Assembly (NCBI GenBank): GCA_021775805.1
Contig: JAJFHD010000097.1
Coordinates: forward strand, 1 to 64,000
Direction: 5' to 3'
Origin: Alphaproteobacteria bacterium
GTDB taxonomy: Bacteria; Pseudomonadota; Alphaproteobacteria; Rhizobiales; JAJFHC01
DNA length: 64,000 bases
In this document: positions 33,735-42,284 of the stretch, piece after piece
How positions within the stretch are numbered: the first letter of the stretch is position 1
Layout: each line of letters starts with the position of its first letter
Notes under the pieces: generated by a model
Told to the model about the DNA's origin: nothing
The model's database searches: none
The model's input: only the letters and a program-made list of their open reading frames with translations
Position numbers and translations under genes: made by a program

Positions 33735-35033
33735 ATGACCGATCGACTTTTCACGCCAGACTATAAAGGCGAATCCTATTGGTGGGACGGCACACCACGC
33801 CCTGACCTCCCGGCGCAGAACCTGCCCAAGGATGTAGACGTCCTGATCGTCGGCTCGGGCTACACCGGTCTGTGCGCCGCCATCCAGACGGCGCGCGGCG
33901 GACGATCGACGCTCGTCCTCGATGCCAACCGGATCGGGTATGGCTGCAGCACACGCAATGGCGGCCAGATCAGCACCAGCCTGAAGCCCGGTCTTGAGGC
34001 GCTTTCAGCCAAACACGGTCATGGCCGAGCCTTCAACATTATCAGGGAGGGCCACAACGCCCTCGCCTGGATAAAGGAGTTCGTTCAGACCGAAGACATC
34101 GATTGCAACATGGCAAGAGTCGGACGATTTGTCGGAGCTCACAATCCTGCTCAATTCGAGAAACTGCAGCGCTTGATTTCAAACCAGCCGGCAGGACTGG
34201 AAGTCGAAGCCTATTCTGTCGAAAGAAGCCGGCAGCGCCAGGAGATCGGAACAGATTTTTATCATGGCGGCGTCGTCTACCCGGATCACGCATCGCTCGA
34301 TCCGGCAGCCTATCATCAGGGCCTCCTGGATCTGGCGTTGTCGGCTGGCGCTGATGTAATCGGCAACTGCGCGGTCACCGGCATAGAAAGCAACCGGGCG
34401 CCCTTCACCGTGACGACGGACCGAGGTCGCGTTTCTGCCCGTGACGTGATTGTCGCGACAAACGGATATTCCGGTCAACCTCTGCCCTGGCACCGGCGCA
34501 GGATCGTGCCAATCGGCAGCTACATCATTGCGACCGAGCCCCTGCCTGCCGAACTCATTGATGAACTGGCACCGAAGCGTCGGGTCATGAGCGACACCCG
34601 CAAACTTGTGTTCTATTACCGTGTCTCTCCGGATCACCGCAGGATCGTCTTCGGAGGCCGTGTTTCCATCAAGGAAACCGACCCGCGCCTGAGCGCGCCC
34701 CTGCTTCACGAGGAAATGGTCAAGATCTTTCCGCAGCTTGAGCACACGCGCATTAGCCGGTCATGGATGGGATTTGTCGGCTATACGTTTGACACGATGC
34801 CGCATATCGGGCTCCATAACGGCATCTACCACGCCATGGGGTACTGTGGTTCCGGCGTCTCGCTGGCCAGCTACTTCGGCACCAGAATTGGCCAGCAGGT
34901 CCTGAACCTCAAGGAAGGCCGGACCGCCCTCGACGGACTGGCATTCCCGACCCGGCCGTTCTACAAGGGCGATCCCTGGTTTCTTGCAGCTTCCATCCGC
35001 TATTACCGTTGGCGGGACAGTCTGAATCGTTAG
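33735..35033 (+). CDS. FAD-dependent amine oxidoreductase (PuuB/gamma-glutamylputrescine oxidase-like)
   Basis: 432 aa. I chose ATG 33735 behind CGGAG. A short N-terminal TPDYKGESYWWDG segment typical of the PuuB/OrdL group precedes the FAD fold VDVLIVGSGYTGLCAAIQTARGG near residue 36 and the STRNGGQIS block near 75. A C-terminal SWMGFVGYTFDTMPHIG closes the DAO domain. Relatives oxidise secondary amines such as gamma-glutamylputrescine or N-methyl amino acids. It follows the CMD gene by 70 bp and may extend that operon. The substrate is not fixed by sequence; an N-alkyl amine from the island pathway is likely. Confidence 0.88.
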   Translation: MTDRLFTPDYKGESYWWDGTPRPDLPAQNLPKDVDVLIVGSGYTGLCAAIQTARGGRSTLVLDANRIGYGCSTRNGGQISTSLKPGLEALSAKHGHGRAFNIIREGHNALAWIKEFVQTEDIDCNMARVGRFVGAHNPAQFEKLQRLISNQPAGLEVEAYSVERSRQRQEIGTDFYHGGVVYPDHASLDPAAYHQGLLDLALSAGADVIGNCAVTGIESNRAPFTVTTDRGRVSARDVIVATNGYSGQPLPWHRRRIVPIGSYIIATEPLPAELIDELAPKRRVMSDTRKLVFYYRVSPDHRRIVFGGRVSIKETDPRLSAPLLHEEMVKIFPQLEHTRISRSWMGFVGYTFDTMPHIGLHNGIYHAMGYCGSGVSLASYFGTRIGQQVLNLKEGRTALDGLAFPTRPFYKGDPWFLAASIRYYRWRDSLNR

Positions 35034-35112
35034 TCTGCGGCCCGGTTGCGTTATAGACTGCGCCCCTCATCTGCTGCTTGAACAAGACCACCAACGGATA
35101 GCCTCTCCACTG

Positions 35113-36357
35113 ATGTCGAACAAACCAAATGCCGGCGAACCGGAAAGCCGCCCCCCCGGCGCCTGCGACAATCCCATGGCAATAGAAGCCGCGGTCAGGC
35201 TGGGGCTGTCTCTGACCAGACAAGCCACCGGCACTGAAACGGTAGCGCTTGAGCAATCGGCTGGACGCATTGCCGCGGAGCCAATCGACGCTGTTCTGGA
35301 TCAACCGGCCTTCGACAACGCGGCAATGGATGGCTACGCCGTCAAGACCTCGGACTTTGTCGGATCACCCCCCTACACAATGGCTTTTGCACCGACCCCA
35401 GGGGAGGATGCACCGCAAGCCGCCCGGATTTTCACCGGAAGGCCTCTACCGGACGGCGCAGACGCCGTCGTCATGCAGGAACACTGTGATCGCTTCGGAT
35501 CCGTGATCGAGTTCCGGTTTGCACCCGATGCAGGAAACAACATCCGGCGCCAGGGTGAAGACTGCCGACGGGGCGAGCGCCTTGTCGAAAGCGGAACATT
35601 GCTCGATGCCAGGCACATCGCGTTGCTTTCAGCGCAAGGCTTGACATCCCTCCCGGTGGTCCGGCGGGTTCGGATCGCCCATTTCTCGACCGGTTCCGAA
35701 TTGCGGCAACCGGGACAGCCTCTTGAGGCAGGCGAGATCTACAACTCGAACCGTTTCATGCTTCATGCCCTGCTCAACGAGCCGTTTGTCGAAACCACAG
35801 ATCTGGGCGCCGTTCCAGACGTTCCGGCCGAGTTAAGCAGGGTCATCAGGGAAGCCTCCTCCACATCGGACGTCGTTCTCACCACCGGCGGCATATCCGC
35901 CGGCGACGAAGATCATCTGGAATCGGTCGTCGCTCAATTGGGCGGCGCCACCCATCTGGTCAGACTTGCCATTAAGCCCGGAAAGCCGGTTATGATGGGC
36001 AGGCTCGCATCTGTCGTCTTTGTCGCACTTCCCGGCAACCCTGTAGCCGCATACGTTACGTTCATGTTGCTTGCCCGACCGGTAATCGATTACGCTGCCG
36101 GCATGGCGCCCCGCCCACTCCCGGTCATGACAGCACAGTCGGCATTCACGAAAACACGGCGCACCGGGCGCACCGAATATCTTCCCTGTCGGATTATCGG
36201 TGTTTCCGACGCTGGCATGCCGATCGTGGATGCCTATCGCAAAGCCGGCGCTGCCACATTGGTGCCACTCGCGCGCGCTAACGGGTTTGCAGTCATTCCG
36301 TCCGATGCGGAAAAAATTGACAAAGGTGACGCAATCCGGTTTATCCCGCTTCCCTAG
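35113..36357 (+). CDS. moeA: Molybdopterin molybdenumtransferase MoeA
   Basis: 414 aa. The family blocks are PAFDNAAMDGYAV near residue 73, TGRPLPDGADAVVMQE near 115, GAVPD... to TTGGISAGDEDHL near 255, and VALPGNPVAAYVTF near 305. It inserts molybdate into adenylylated molybdopterin to make molybdenum cofactor. The start is uncertain; ATG 35176 (MAIEAAVRLG) also fits and better matches typical MoeA N-termini. No other Mo-cofactor gene and no molybdoenzyme are visible in the window, so it is an isolated paralogue or a stray housekeeping gene. Confidence 0.9.
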   Translation: MSNKPNAGEPESRPPGACDNPMAIEAAVRLGLSLTRQATGTETVALEQSAGRIAAEPIDAVLDQPAFDNAAMDGYAVKTSDFVGSPPYTMAFAPTPGEDAPQAARIFTGRPLPDGADAVVMQEHCDRFGSVIEFRFAPDAGNNIRRQGEDCRRGERLVESGTLLDARHIALLSAQGLTSLPVVRRVRIAHFSTGSELRQPGQPLEAGEIYNSNRFMLHALLNEPFVETTDLGAVPDVPAELSRVIREASSTSDVVLTTGGISAGDEDHLESVVAQLGGATHLVRLAIKPGKPVMMGRLASVVFVALPGNPVAAYVTFMLLARPVIDYAAGMAPRPLPVMTAQSAFTKTRRTGRTEYLPCRIIGVSDAGMPIVDAYRKAGAATLVPLARANGFAVIPSDAEKIDKGDAIRFIPLP

Positions 36358-36395
36358 GACCCAACTCCCGAAGAGTACGAACCAAGAGGACAATC

Positions 36396-36797
36396 ATGCA
36401 AAATAAATGGGCGATTCTGGCGACATTCGCAATGCTGGCAACCGCGCCTCAACTGGCATTCGCAGCCGACGAAGGCGATCCAGTCAAGGGCAAAAAGTAC
36501 TTCAAGAAGTGCAAGGCCTGCCATCAGGTGGAAAAGGAAAAGAACGTTCTGGGGCCGCATCTCATAAACATTATTGGCCGCAAGGCGGCAGAGGTAAAGG
36601 GCTACAAATATTCCAAGGCCATGAAAGCCAAAGCCGAAGAAGGGTTGGTCTGGACGCCGGAAAACATCGATGCGTTCATCACCAAGCCGAAGAAGTTTAT
36701 CAAGGGCACAAAGATGGGTTACGCCGGCGTCAGGAAAGAAAGCCAGCGCAAGGACATTATCGCCTATTTTGAATCGCTCAAGAAACCTGCTGAGTAA
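36396..36797 (+). CDS. Class I cytochrome c (c2-like), exported
   Basis: 133 aa. A Sec signal peptide ends at AFA near residue 23. The haem-binding CxxCH is CKACH (about residue 40), and the axial Met is probably in TKMGYAGV near 107. A lysine-rich surface suggests an electron shuttle to acidic partners. ATG follows AAGAGGACAATC. It lies 38 bp after moeA and is convergent with putA. It could carry electrons from a periplasmic or membrane dehydrogenase; the partner is not shown. Confidence 0.92.
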   Translation: MQNKWAILATFAMLATAPQLAFAADEGDPVKGKKYFKKCKACHQVEKEKNVLGPHLINIIGRKAAEVKGYKYSKAMKAKAEEGLVWTPENIDAFITKPKKFIKGTKMGYAGVRKESQRKDIIAYFESLKKPAE

Positions 36798-36832
36798 CAG
36801 CCGGATTCCGATTGGCGCGCATCTCGGCCAGT

Positions 36833-36877
36833 CCAAAAAATGCAAGCAGGTCGCCCGCAATGCGAGTGACCTGCTTG
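36833..36877 (-). terminator. Rho-independent terminator of putA
   Basis: On the minus strand CAAGCAGGTC pairs perfectly with GACCTGCTTG (10 bp) over a 15-base loop and is followed by CATTTTTTGG. It lies 25 bp past the putA stop, between the convergent cytochrome c and putA genes. Confidence 0.82.
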
Positions 36878-36901
36878 AGCATCAAAAGGTTGTTCTGGTG
36901 G

Positions 36902-39900
36902 TTACGCCGCGTTAAGGGCCAGCAATGTGGCATTACCGCCGGCGGCCGTGGTGTCGATGCACAAATGCCGTTCCACGACATAGCGTTCCGGCGCAAAGCG
37001 CTCCGTGATCAGTGGCACCAGAACACCGTCACGTTCGGCCAATGCCAGGCGAAGCGCTCTCAAGCTTGCGGCTTCAGCCAGACTGGCAACCGCATCAAAC
37101 CCGTTTACCGACGACAGGGTTTTTGCCTCCACCGACTCGACAATCTGCACAACGGGCGCCCCGGCGTTCGCCATAGTCTCGAGCACATGAGACATCTGGC
37201 CAAGACTGACGACAACTCCATTGCCGGTTGCGAGAGCCTGAAACGCCTGCGCTGTCGAGGCATCGTCGGAGGGTCCCAGACACAAAACCACACCGCGCGG
37301 GTGAAATGTCATTCTGTTGGATTCACCGGTCGGGCCGGGCAGGTCAAGGGTTTCGCCGTTTAGCACGCCGAGCCAATTCGACGTGGTGCAGTCGCTGTCG
37401 ATTGCCTTGCGAAGAATCTCGACACGGTCTTCGCGCTCTGCCCAAGCCGACACGTCCAGACTGTCAATCGCCTGTTGAAGCCCGGCGCTTGAGATTGCCG
37501 GTTTGCTGTCATCTGCCACACGATCGGTACGATCGGTCGATAAAAACCGGCGGACATAGAGCGGGCCACCGGCCTTCGGACCGGTACCCGACAATCCCTC
37601 TCCGCCAAAGGGTTGAGATCCGACCACCGCACCGATCTGGTTTCTGTTGACATAGACATTGCCGACCTTGACGCGGTCCACGATGCGCTGGACACGGTCG
37701 TCGACACGAGTGTGCAGACCGAAGGTCAAGCCGAATCCCTTGTCGTTTATCGCATCGACCACAGCGTCAAGTTCATCGGCCTCGAACGTCGCCACATGCA
37801 GGACTGGACCAAAAATCTCTTCATCAAGTTCCTCGATGCCGTTCAGTTTCAACACCGTAGGGGCAATGAACAGGCCGTCATCGGGAACCTTCAGTGTCTT
37901 CAACAGGCGTCCCTGTTCGGTCAGCTTTGTACAATGGGCAGCAATCCCCGATCTCGCCGCCTCATCGATTACCGGACCGATATCGGTTGCCAGATCCCAT
38001 GGGTTGCCCAATCTCAGCTCGTCCATGGCGCCAAACAGCATCTTCAGTGTGCGGTCGGCAACGTCATTTTGGACATAAAGCATCCGCAGAGCGGAACAGC
38101 GTTGCCCCGCGCTCTGAAACGCCGAGGCCAGTATGTCGCGGACCGCCTGCTCGGGCAGTGCCGTGGAATCCACGATCATGGCGTTAAGACCGCCGGTCTC
38201 GGCAATCAACGGCGCATGCGGTGCCACGGCCTTTGCCATCGCCCGGTTTATTGTCTGCGCCGTCGCCGTCGATCCGGTAAAACAGACCCCCGCCATACCA
38301 GGGTCCGACGTTATCGGCCCGCCAACAACCGACCCGCTGCCGGGCAGCAGTTGCAAGGCAGCTTTTGGAACGCCGGCCTCATGCATCAGTGACACCGCCC
38401 GCGCGGCAATCAGGGTTGTCTGTTGGGACGGTTTTGCAATCACCGAGTTACCGGCCGCAAGCGCTGCCACGATCTGCCCGGTAAAGATCGCCAGGGGAAA
38501 GTTCCACGGCGAAATGCATCCGATGACACCGCGGGCCTCACCTTCGCCGTCTAAGTCCATGGCTTCATTGGGATAGAACCGCGCAAAATCAATCGCCTCC
38601 CTGACTTCCCCGACGCAATCGAGCATGATCTTTCCCGCCTCGCGGGCAGCCATGGCAAACAGTTCCGGGGCGTTTTGTTCGTAAAGATCACCGATCCGCT
38701 TCAGACACGCGGCGCGCTCCGCCACAGGGCGGGCAGACCACTCCCGGAAACCGTCCTGACCGGCGGCAATGGCGTTCGCCACGTCCTCAGGCGATGCATC
38801 GGTCACGTGCCCCACCAGATCCGCTGGATCCGCCGGGTTTCGGACTTCGCGAACCTCGGCGCCCTTGACGTCTGCGGCGATCAGCGGCCCGGCTTCCCAG
38901 GTGCTCGTCCTGTAGCGCACCCGTTCTGCGTCAATCCGGGCAAGTGTCGGTGCGTCGGTGATGTCCCAGCCTTTTGCATTCGGGCGGCCAACGCCGAATA
39001 TCGCGGCGGGCGCGGGAATGTTCGGGTTCGAATTTGCAGGCGAAATTCTTCTGACCGCCTCGATCGGATCCCGGGCGATATCTTCGGGAGCAATGGATTC
39101 ATCGACAATCTGGTTGACGAACGAACTGTTGGCGCCGTTCTCGAGCAGGCGGCGGACCAGATAAGCCAGCAGGTCCTGATGAGCACCGACCGGTGCATAG
39201 ACCCGGCATCGCGTCTTTTCACTTTTATGCACGGCATCATGCAGGGATTCGCCCATGCCGTGGAGACGCTGAAATTCGAAGGCCGACTTGTCAGTGGCCA
39301 GTTGAAGGATGGTCGCCGCGGAATGGGCATTGTGGGTGGCGAATTGCGGATAGATCCGGTCGGTCATGCCCAGCAGTTTCTTCGCACAGGCGATATACGA
39401 GACATCCGTGTTCATCTTGCGTGTAAAAACCGGATACCCGTCCAGACCGAGAACCTGGGCACGCTTGATCTCCGTATCCCAGTAGGCGCCCTTGACCAGA
39501 CGAACCATGATCTTGCGGTCGAGCCGCACCGCCAGATCGTACAGCCAGTCGATCACGGGTGCTGCCCTGGGTCCGTAAGCCTGAACCACAATCCCAAATC
39601 CGTCCCAGCCGGCAAGTGCTGGATCCGACAGAATAGACTCAATCACGTCGAGAGAGAGGTCGAGCCGGTCCGCCTCTTCAGCGTCCACATTCAATCCCAT
39701 GTTTGCCGATTTCGCCAGCAGCGCCAGAGATCGCGCCCGGCCGGCCAGTTCCGACATCACGCGGTCCCGCTGGGCGTATTCGTAACGGGCGTGCAGCGCC
39801 GAGAACTTCACCGAGATCCCCGGGTTCTCCCGGATGTCTTCGCTCTTGCAGGCCGGTGCCAGCGCGGTAATCGCGTCGGAATAGGCAAGATGATAGCGCC

Positions 39901-40549
39901 GCGCGTCGGCCTCGGTGCGAGCCGCCTCGCCGAGCATGTCATAGGAATAGGTGTATCCCTGTTTTTCCAGTTTTCTGGCATTGTCGGCCGCTTCCTCGAT
40001 CGTACGGCCGAGCACAAACTGACGGCCAAGTTCCTTCATGGCCTCACCGACAGCTGTGCGCACTACCGGCTCGCCAAGCCGCCTGATCACGTTATGGAGG
40101 ATGCCTGCCAATCCTTCCTCCTCGGATGGCGCGATGACCTTGCCCGTGATCATCAGGGCCCACGTCGACGCATTCACCAGCGATGAACTCGAATGCCCAA
40201 GGTGGGCGCCCCACCGGCCGGCGGATACCTTGTCTTCTATCAGCGCGTCGATCGTGTCTTCGTCGGGCACACGCAGCAACGCCTCGGCCAGACACATCAG
40301 GGCAACGCCCTCCTTGGTCGACAGACCATACTCGCCGAGGAAGCTCTCCATCGCCGTCGGCGAAGAGTTGGCGCGTACGGCACGAACCAGGTCGGCTGCA
40401 CGGGTCGTAATCGCTTTCCCGATATCAGCTGGAATATCGGCGTCCGCGATGAGCCTGGCGACGGTTTCCGTCTCGTCGGCCAGATAGGCTGCCCTGATTT
40501 TGAGGCGGAGGTCACTGATGGTTTTGGGGTTCGGATCTGCGTGTGCCAT
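36902..40549 (-). CDS. putA: Bifunctional proline dehydrogenase / L-glutamate gamma-semialdehyde dehydrogenase
   Basis: 1215 aa. I chose ATG 40549; the frame could open seven codons earlier at GTG. The N-terminal half is a proline dehydrogenase barrel with FAD, seen in SVKFSALHARYE, VRLVKGAYWDTEIKRAQ and FATHNAHSA. From about residue 540 an aldehyde dehydrogenase domain follows, with ISPWNFPLAIFTGQI, the catalytic Cys in QSAGQRCSALRM and ETGGLNAMIVDS. It converts proline to glutamate. There is no N-terminal ribbon-helix-helix, so unlike E. coli PutA it is not its own repressor; the divergent Lrp-family gene takes that role. Confidence 0.96.
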   Translation of the reverse strand: MAHADPNPKTISDLRLKIRAAYLADETETVARLIADADIPADIGKAITTRAADLVRAVRANSSPTAMESFLGEYGLSTKEGVALMCLAEALLRVPDEDTIDALIEDKVSAGRWGAHLGHSSSSLVNASTWALMITGKVIAPSEEEGLAGILHNVIRRLGEPVVRTAVGEAMKELGRQFVLGRTIEEAADNARKLEKQGYTYSYDMLGEAARTEADARRYHLAYSDAITALAPACKSEDIRENPGISVKFSALHARYEYAQRDRVMSELAGRARSLALLAKSANMGLNVDAEEADRLDLSLDVIESILSDPALAGWDGFGIVVQAYGPRAAPVIDWLYDLAVRLDRKIMVRLVKGAYWDTEIKRAQVLGLDGYPVFTRKMNTDVSYIACAKKLLGMTDRIYPQFATHNAHSAATILQLATDKSAFEFQRLHGMGESLHDAVHKSEKTRCRVYAPVGAHQDLLAYLVRRLLENGANSSFVNQIVDESIAPEDIARDPIEAVRRISPANSNPNIPAPAAIFGVGRPNAKGWDITDAPTLARIDAERVRYRTSTWEAGPLIAADVKGAEVREVRNPADPADLVGHVTDASPEDVANAIAAGQDGFREWSARPVAERAACLKRIGDLYEQNAPELFAMAAREAGKIMLDCVGEVREAIDFARFYPNEAMDLDGEGEARGVIGCISPWNFPLAIFTGQIVAALAAGNSVIAKPSQQTTLIAARAVSLMHEAGVPKAALQLLPGSGSVVGGPITSDPGMAGVCFTGSTATAQTINRAMAKAVAPHAPLIAETGGLNAMIVDSTALPEQAVRDILASAFQSAGQRCSALRMLYVQNDVADRTLKMLFGAMDELRLGNPWDLATDIGPVIDEAARSGIAAHCTKLTEQGRLLKTLKVPDDGLFIAPTVLKLNGIEELDEEIFGPVLHVATFEADELDAVVDAINDKGFGLTFGLHTRVDDRVQRIVDRVKVGNVYVNRNQIGAVVGSQPFGGEGLSGTGPKAGGPLYVRRFLSTDRTDRVADDSKPAISSAGLQQAIDSLDVSAWAEREDRVEILRKAIDSDCTTSNWLGVLNGETLDLPGPTGESNRMTFHPRGVVLCLGPSDDASTAQAFQALATGNGVVVSLGQMSHVLETMANAGAPVVQIVESVEAKTLSSVNGFDAVASLAEAASLRALRLALAERDGVLVPLITERFAPERYVVERHLCIDTTAAGGNATLLALNAA

Positions 40550-40723
40550 GCGACAATTTCCTGAAGACACCGGGAGCGAGGTCGATACCGGAATTGATGT
40601 TGGAGTCTGTCATCATCATAGCCCCATCCCGAAAGAGAATTCGTCTACAATTCGAGGTCACATAGTTCTTTTCTCCATTTATCTTTGACAATATGATCAA
40701 AACGCCCACACTTGGAGAGCAAC

Positions 40724-41191
40724 ATGGACGAACTGGATAGATACGACCGTAACATCCTGTCTCAACTGCAAAAAAACGCACGGATGACCGTCACGGATCT
40801 GGCGTCTCATGTCGGCCTCACCAAGACGCCCTGTCAGCTGCGTATGAAGCGACTGGAGGAGAAGGGCTACATTCTGGGATACGGCGCACTTGTCGACCAT
40901 GAACGCCTGGGAGCAGGACATATAGCCTTTGTTCAGGTCACTTTGAACGACACAAGGTCACCAGCGTTGGACGCTTTCAATGAAGCCGTTCGCAAGGTTC
41001 CCGAGGTCGAGCAGTGTCACATGATTGCGGCCGGCTTCGACTATCTTCTCAAAATCCGGACGGCCGACATGGCAGCCTACCGCCAGGTTCTGGGCGAACA
41101 GATCTCGTCATTGCCTCACGTCATGAGTTCCAGCACTTTCGTCGTGATGGAAAGCGTCAAGGATTTTGCGGTCCACACCGGCCGCCCCTGA
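40724..41191 (+). CDS. Lrp/AsnC-family regulator, probable activator of putA
   Basis: 155 aa. I chose ATG 40724 with GGAG upstream; the longer frame starts at TTG. The N-terminal helix-turn-helix is in LDRYDRNILSQLQKNARMTVTDLASHVGLTKTPCQLRMKRLEE. The C-terminal RAM domain includes VPEVEQCHMIAAGFDYLLKIRT. It is divergent from putA over 174 bp, the arrangement known for proline-responsive PutR in Rhizobium, Agrobacterium and Rhodobacter, so it probably senses proline and activates putA. Confidence 0.9.
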   Translation: MDELDRYDRNILSQLQKNARMTVTDLASHVGLTKTPCQLRMKRLEEKGYILGYGALVDHERLGAGHIAFVQVTLNDTRSPALDAFNEAVRKVPEVEQCHMIAAGFDYLLKIRTADMAAYRQVLGEQISSLPHVMSSSTFVVMESVKDFAVHTGRP

Positions 41192-41204
41192 TGCTCACGC
41201 ATTG

Positions 41205-41218
41205 TTGATCCAGATCAA
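41205..41218. promoter_or_regulatory. FNR/FixK/Anr-type box (TTGATCCAGATCAA)
   Basis: Exact match to the TTGAT-N4-ATCAA consensus of the Fnr/FixK/Anr group, with perfect dyad symmetry in both half-sites. It is 68 bp upstream of the DUF1127-DUF6455 gene start and 14 bp after the Lrp-family stop, so the downstream gene is the target. It predicts oxygen-responsive control. Confidence 0.75.
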
Positions 41219-41285
41219 GGACCCTGGCCCTGAACTGACCGATGGTGGCTGTGGTGGAAAAGCAACCAACTTTTGGACCAGTCAC

Positions 41286-41660
41286 ATGAATACGCAAAAC
41301 CCAGTCACAAACATACGCAATCGGCTCAGCGGCTGGCTGCGTCGGGCACAGGAGTACGCCGAGTTGTCCAGGATGGATGACCGGCACCTTCAGGATATGG
41401 GACTGTGCCGTTCGGATATAACACCTGTCGTAAAGGACTCGGCGGGCGTTGAGGATCGGGTCCGGGCCCTGGCGGAGAAAATCGGCCTCTCTTATGAGCA
41501 GATCATGAAGGAACGCTGGCGCGCGCTCGAAGTTATCACATCCTGTTCCAGATGCCGGGAACGGCGGGCCTGCCGTCATTGGCTCGAAGACGCCGAACCA
41601 GAGCAGGACTATCAGGACTTCTGCCCGAACGCGCAGATCTTCGAAAGCCTGAAGCAGTAA
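41286..41660 (+). CDS. DUF1127-DUF6455 two-domain small protein
   Basis: 124 aa. I chose ATG 41286; the frame is open to 41166 but that would swallow the FNR-type box. Residues ~5-45 resemble DUF1127 (LSGWLRRAQEYAELSRMDDRHLQDMGLCRSDI). The C-terminal part is DUF6455-like and has four cysteines in SCSRCRERRACRHW and DFCPNA, a pattern that could bind a metal or Fe-S cluster. The function is not established. An FNR-type box 68 bp upstream suggests expression under low oxygen. Confidence 0.75.
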   Translation: MNTQNPVTNIRNRLSGWLRRAQEYAELSRMDDRHLQDMGLCRSDITPVVKDSAGVEDRVRALAEKIGLSYEQIMKERWRALEVITSCSRCRERRACRHWLEDAEPEQDYQDFCPNAQIFESLKQ

Positions 41661-41787
41661 GCACTCCGAACGCATATCGGACGAGTTGCCGCTCGCGCCG
41701 TATGCCGACACGGGAACTGTTGGCTGCAGACAGTGACTCAGCTATTGTCGTTGGTCTTACGGATCCGACAGAGTTGGCCCACATCCT

Positions 41788-42240
41788 ATGCCTGCCACAA
41801 GCATTGAAACACCGGTTGGCCGGCTCGGCCTTGTTGAACGGGACGACCATATCGTCACTCTGAACTGGGTGAGCGATGCAGACGACGAAACCCCCTTGCT
41901 GAACGAGGCCCGCCGACAGGTCGCGGCGTATTTTGAAGGCGCTCTGCAATCTTTCGACCTGCCCCTGAAGCCTGCCGGTTCCGACTTCCAGAAGGCGGTT
42001 TTTGACATCATGAGCGCGATCCCGCTTGGCGAAACGATGACCTACGGTCAGATTGCGAAAAAACTCGAGACCTTCGCCCAGCCGGTAGGACAGGCCTGCG
42101 GCGCCAACCCGATCCCGGTGATTATTCCCTGCCACCGCGTCCTGTCGTCCAGCGGCCTTGGCGGCTTTTCAGGCGCCGGCGGCGTCGAGACCAAAATCAG
42201 CCTGTTGCGTCACGAGAACGCCTATCCGTTCCTGATCTGA
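41788..42240 (+). CDS. ogt: Methylated-DNA--protein-cysteine methyltransferase (Ogt type)
   Basis: 150 aa. The active-site motif IPCHRVL is near residue 113, with the DNA-binding helix in SAIPLGETMTYGQIAKKL and the upstream GxFQKAVFD block. It removes alkyl groups from O6-alkylguanine by transfer to its own cysteine. It is single-domain, with no Ada regulatory half. It lies alone, convergent with codA; its presence beside a pathway that handles many methyl groups may be chance. Confidence 0.92.
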   Translation: MPATSIETPVGRLGLVERDDHIVTLNWVSDADDETPLLNEARRQVAAYFEGALQSFDLPLKPAGSDFQKAVFDIMSAIPLGETMTYGQIAKKLETFAQPVGQACGANPIPVIIPCHRVLSSSGLGGFSGAGGVETKISLLRHENAYPFLI

Positions 42241-42284
42241 AACTCGCTCGATCAAAGTTCCGATTGCTGGCATCTGAAACAGGG

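Noticed and set aside
38675..40186. 503-codon open frame on the plus strand opposite putA
   Set aside because: It is fully antisense to an unmistakable PutA and has low-complexity, Arg/His/Gln-rich composition with no family motif: a shadow of codon bias in GC-rich DNA.
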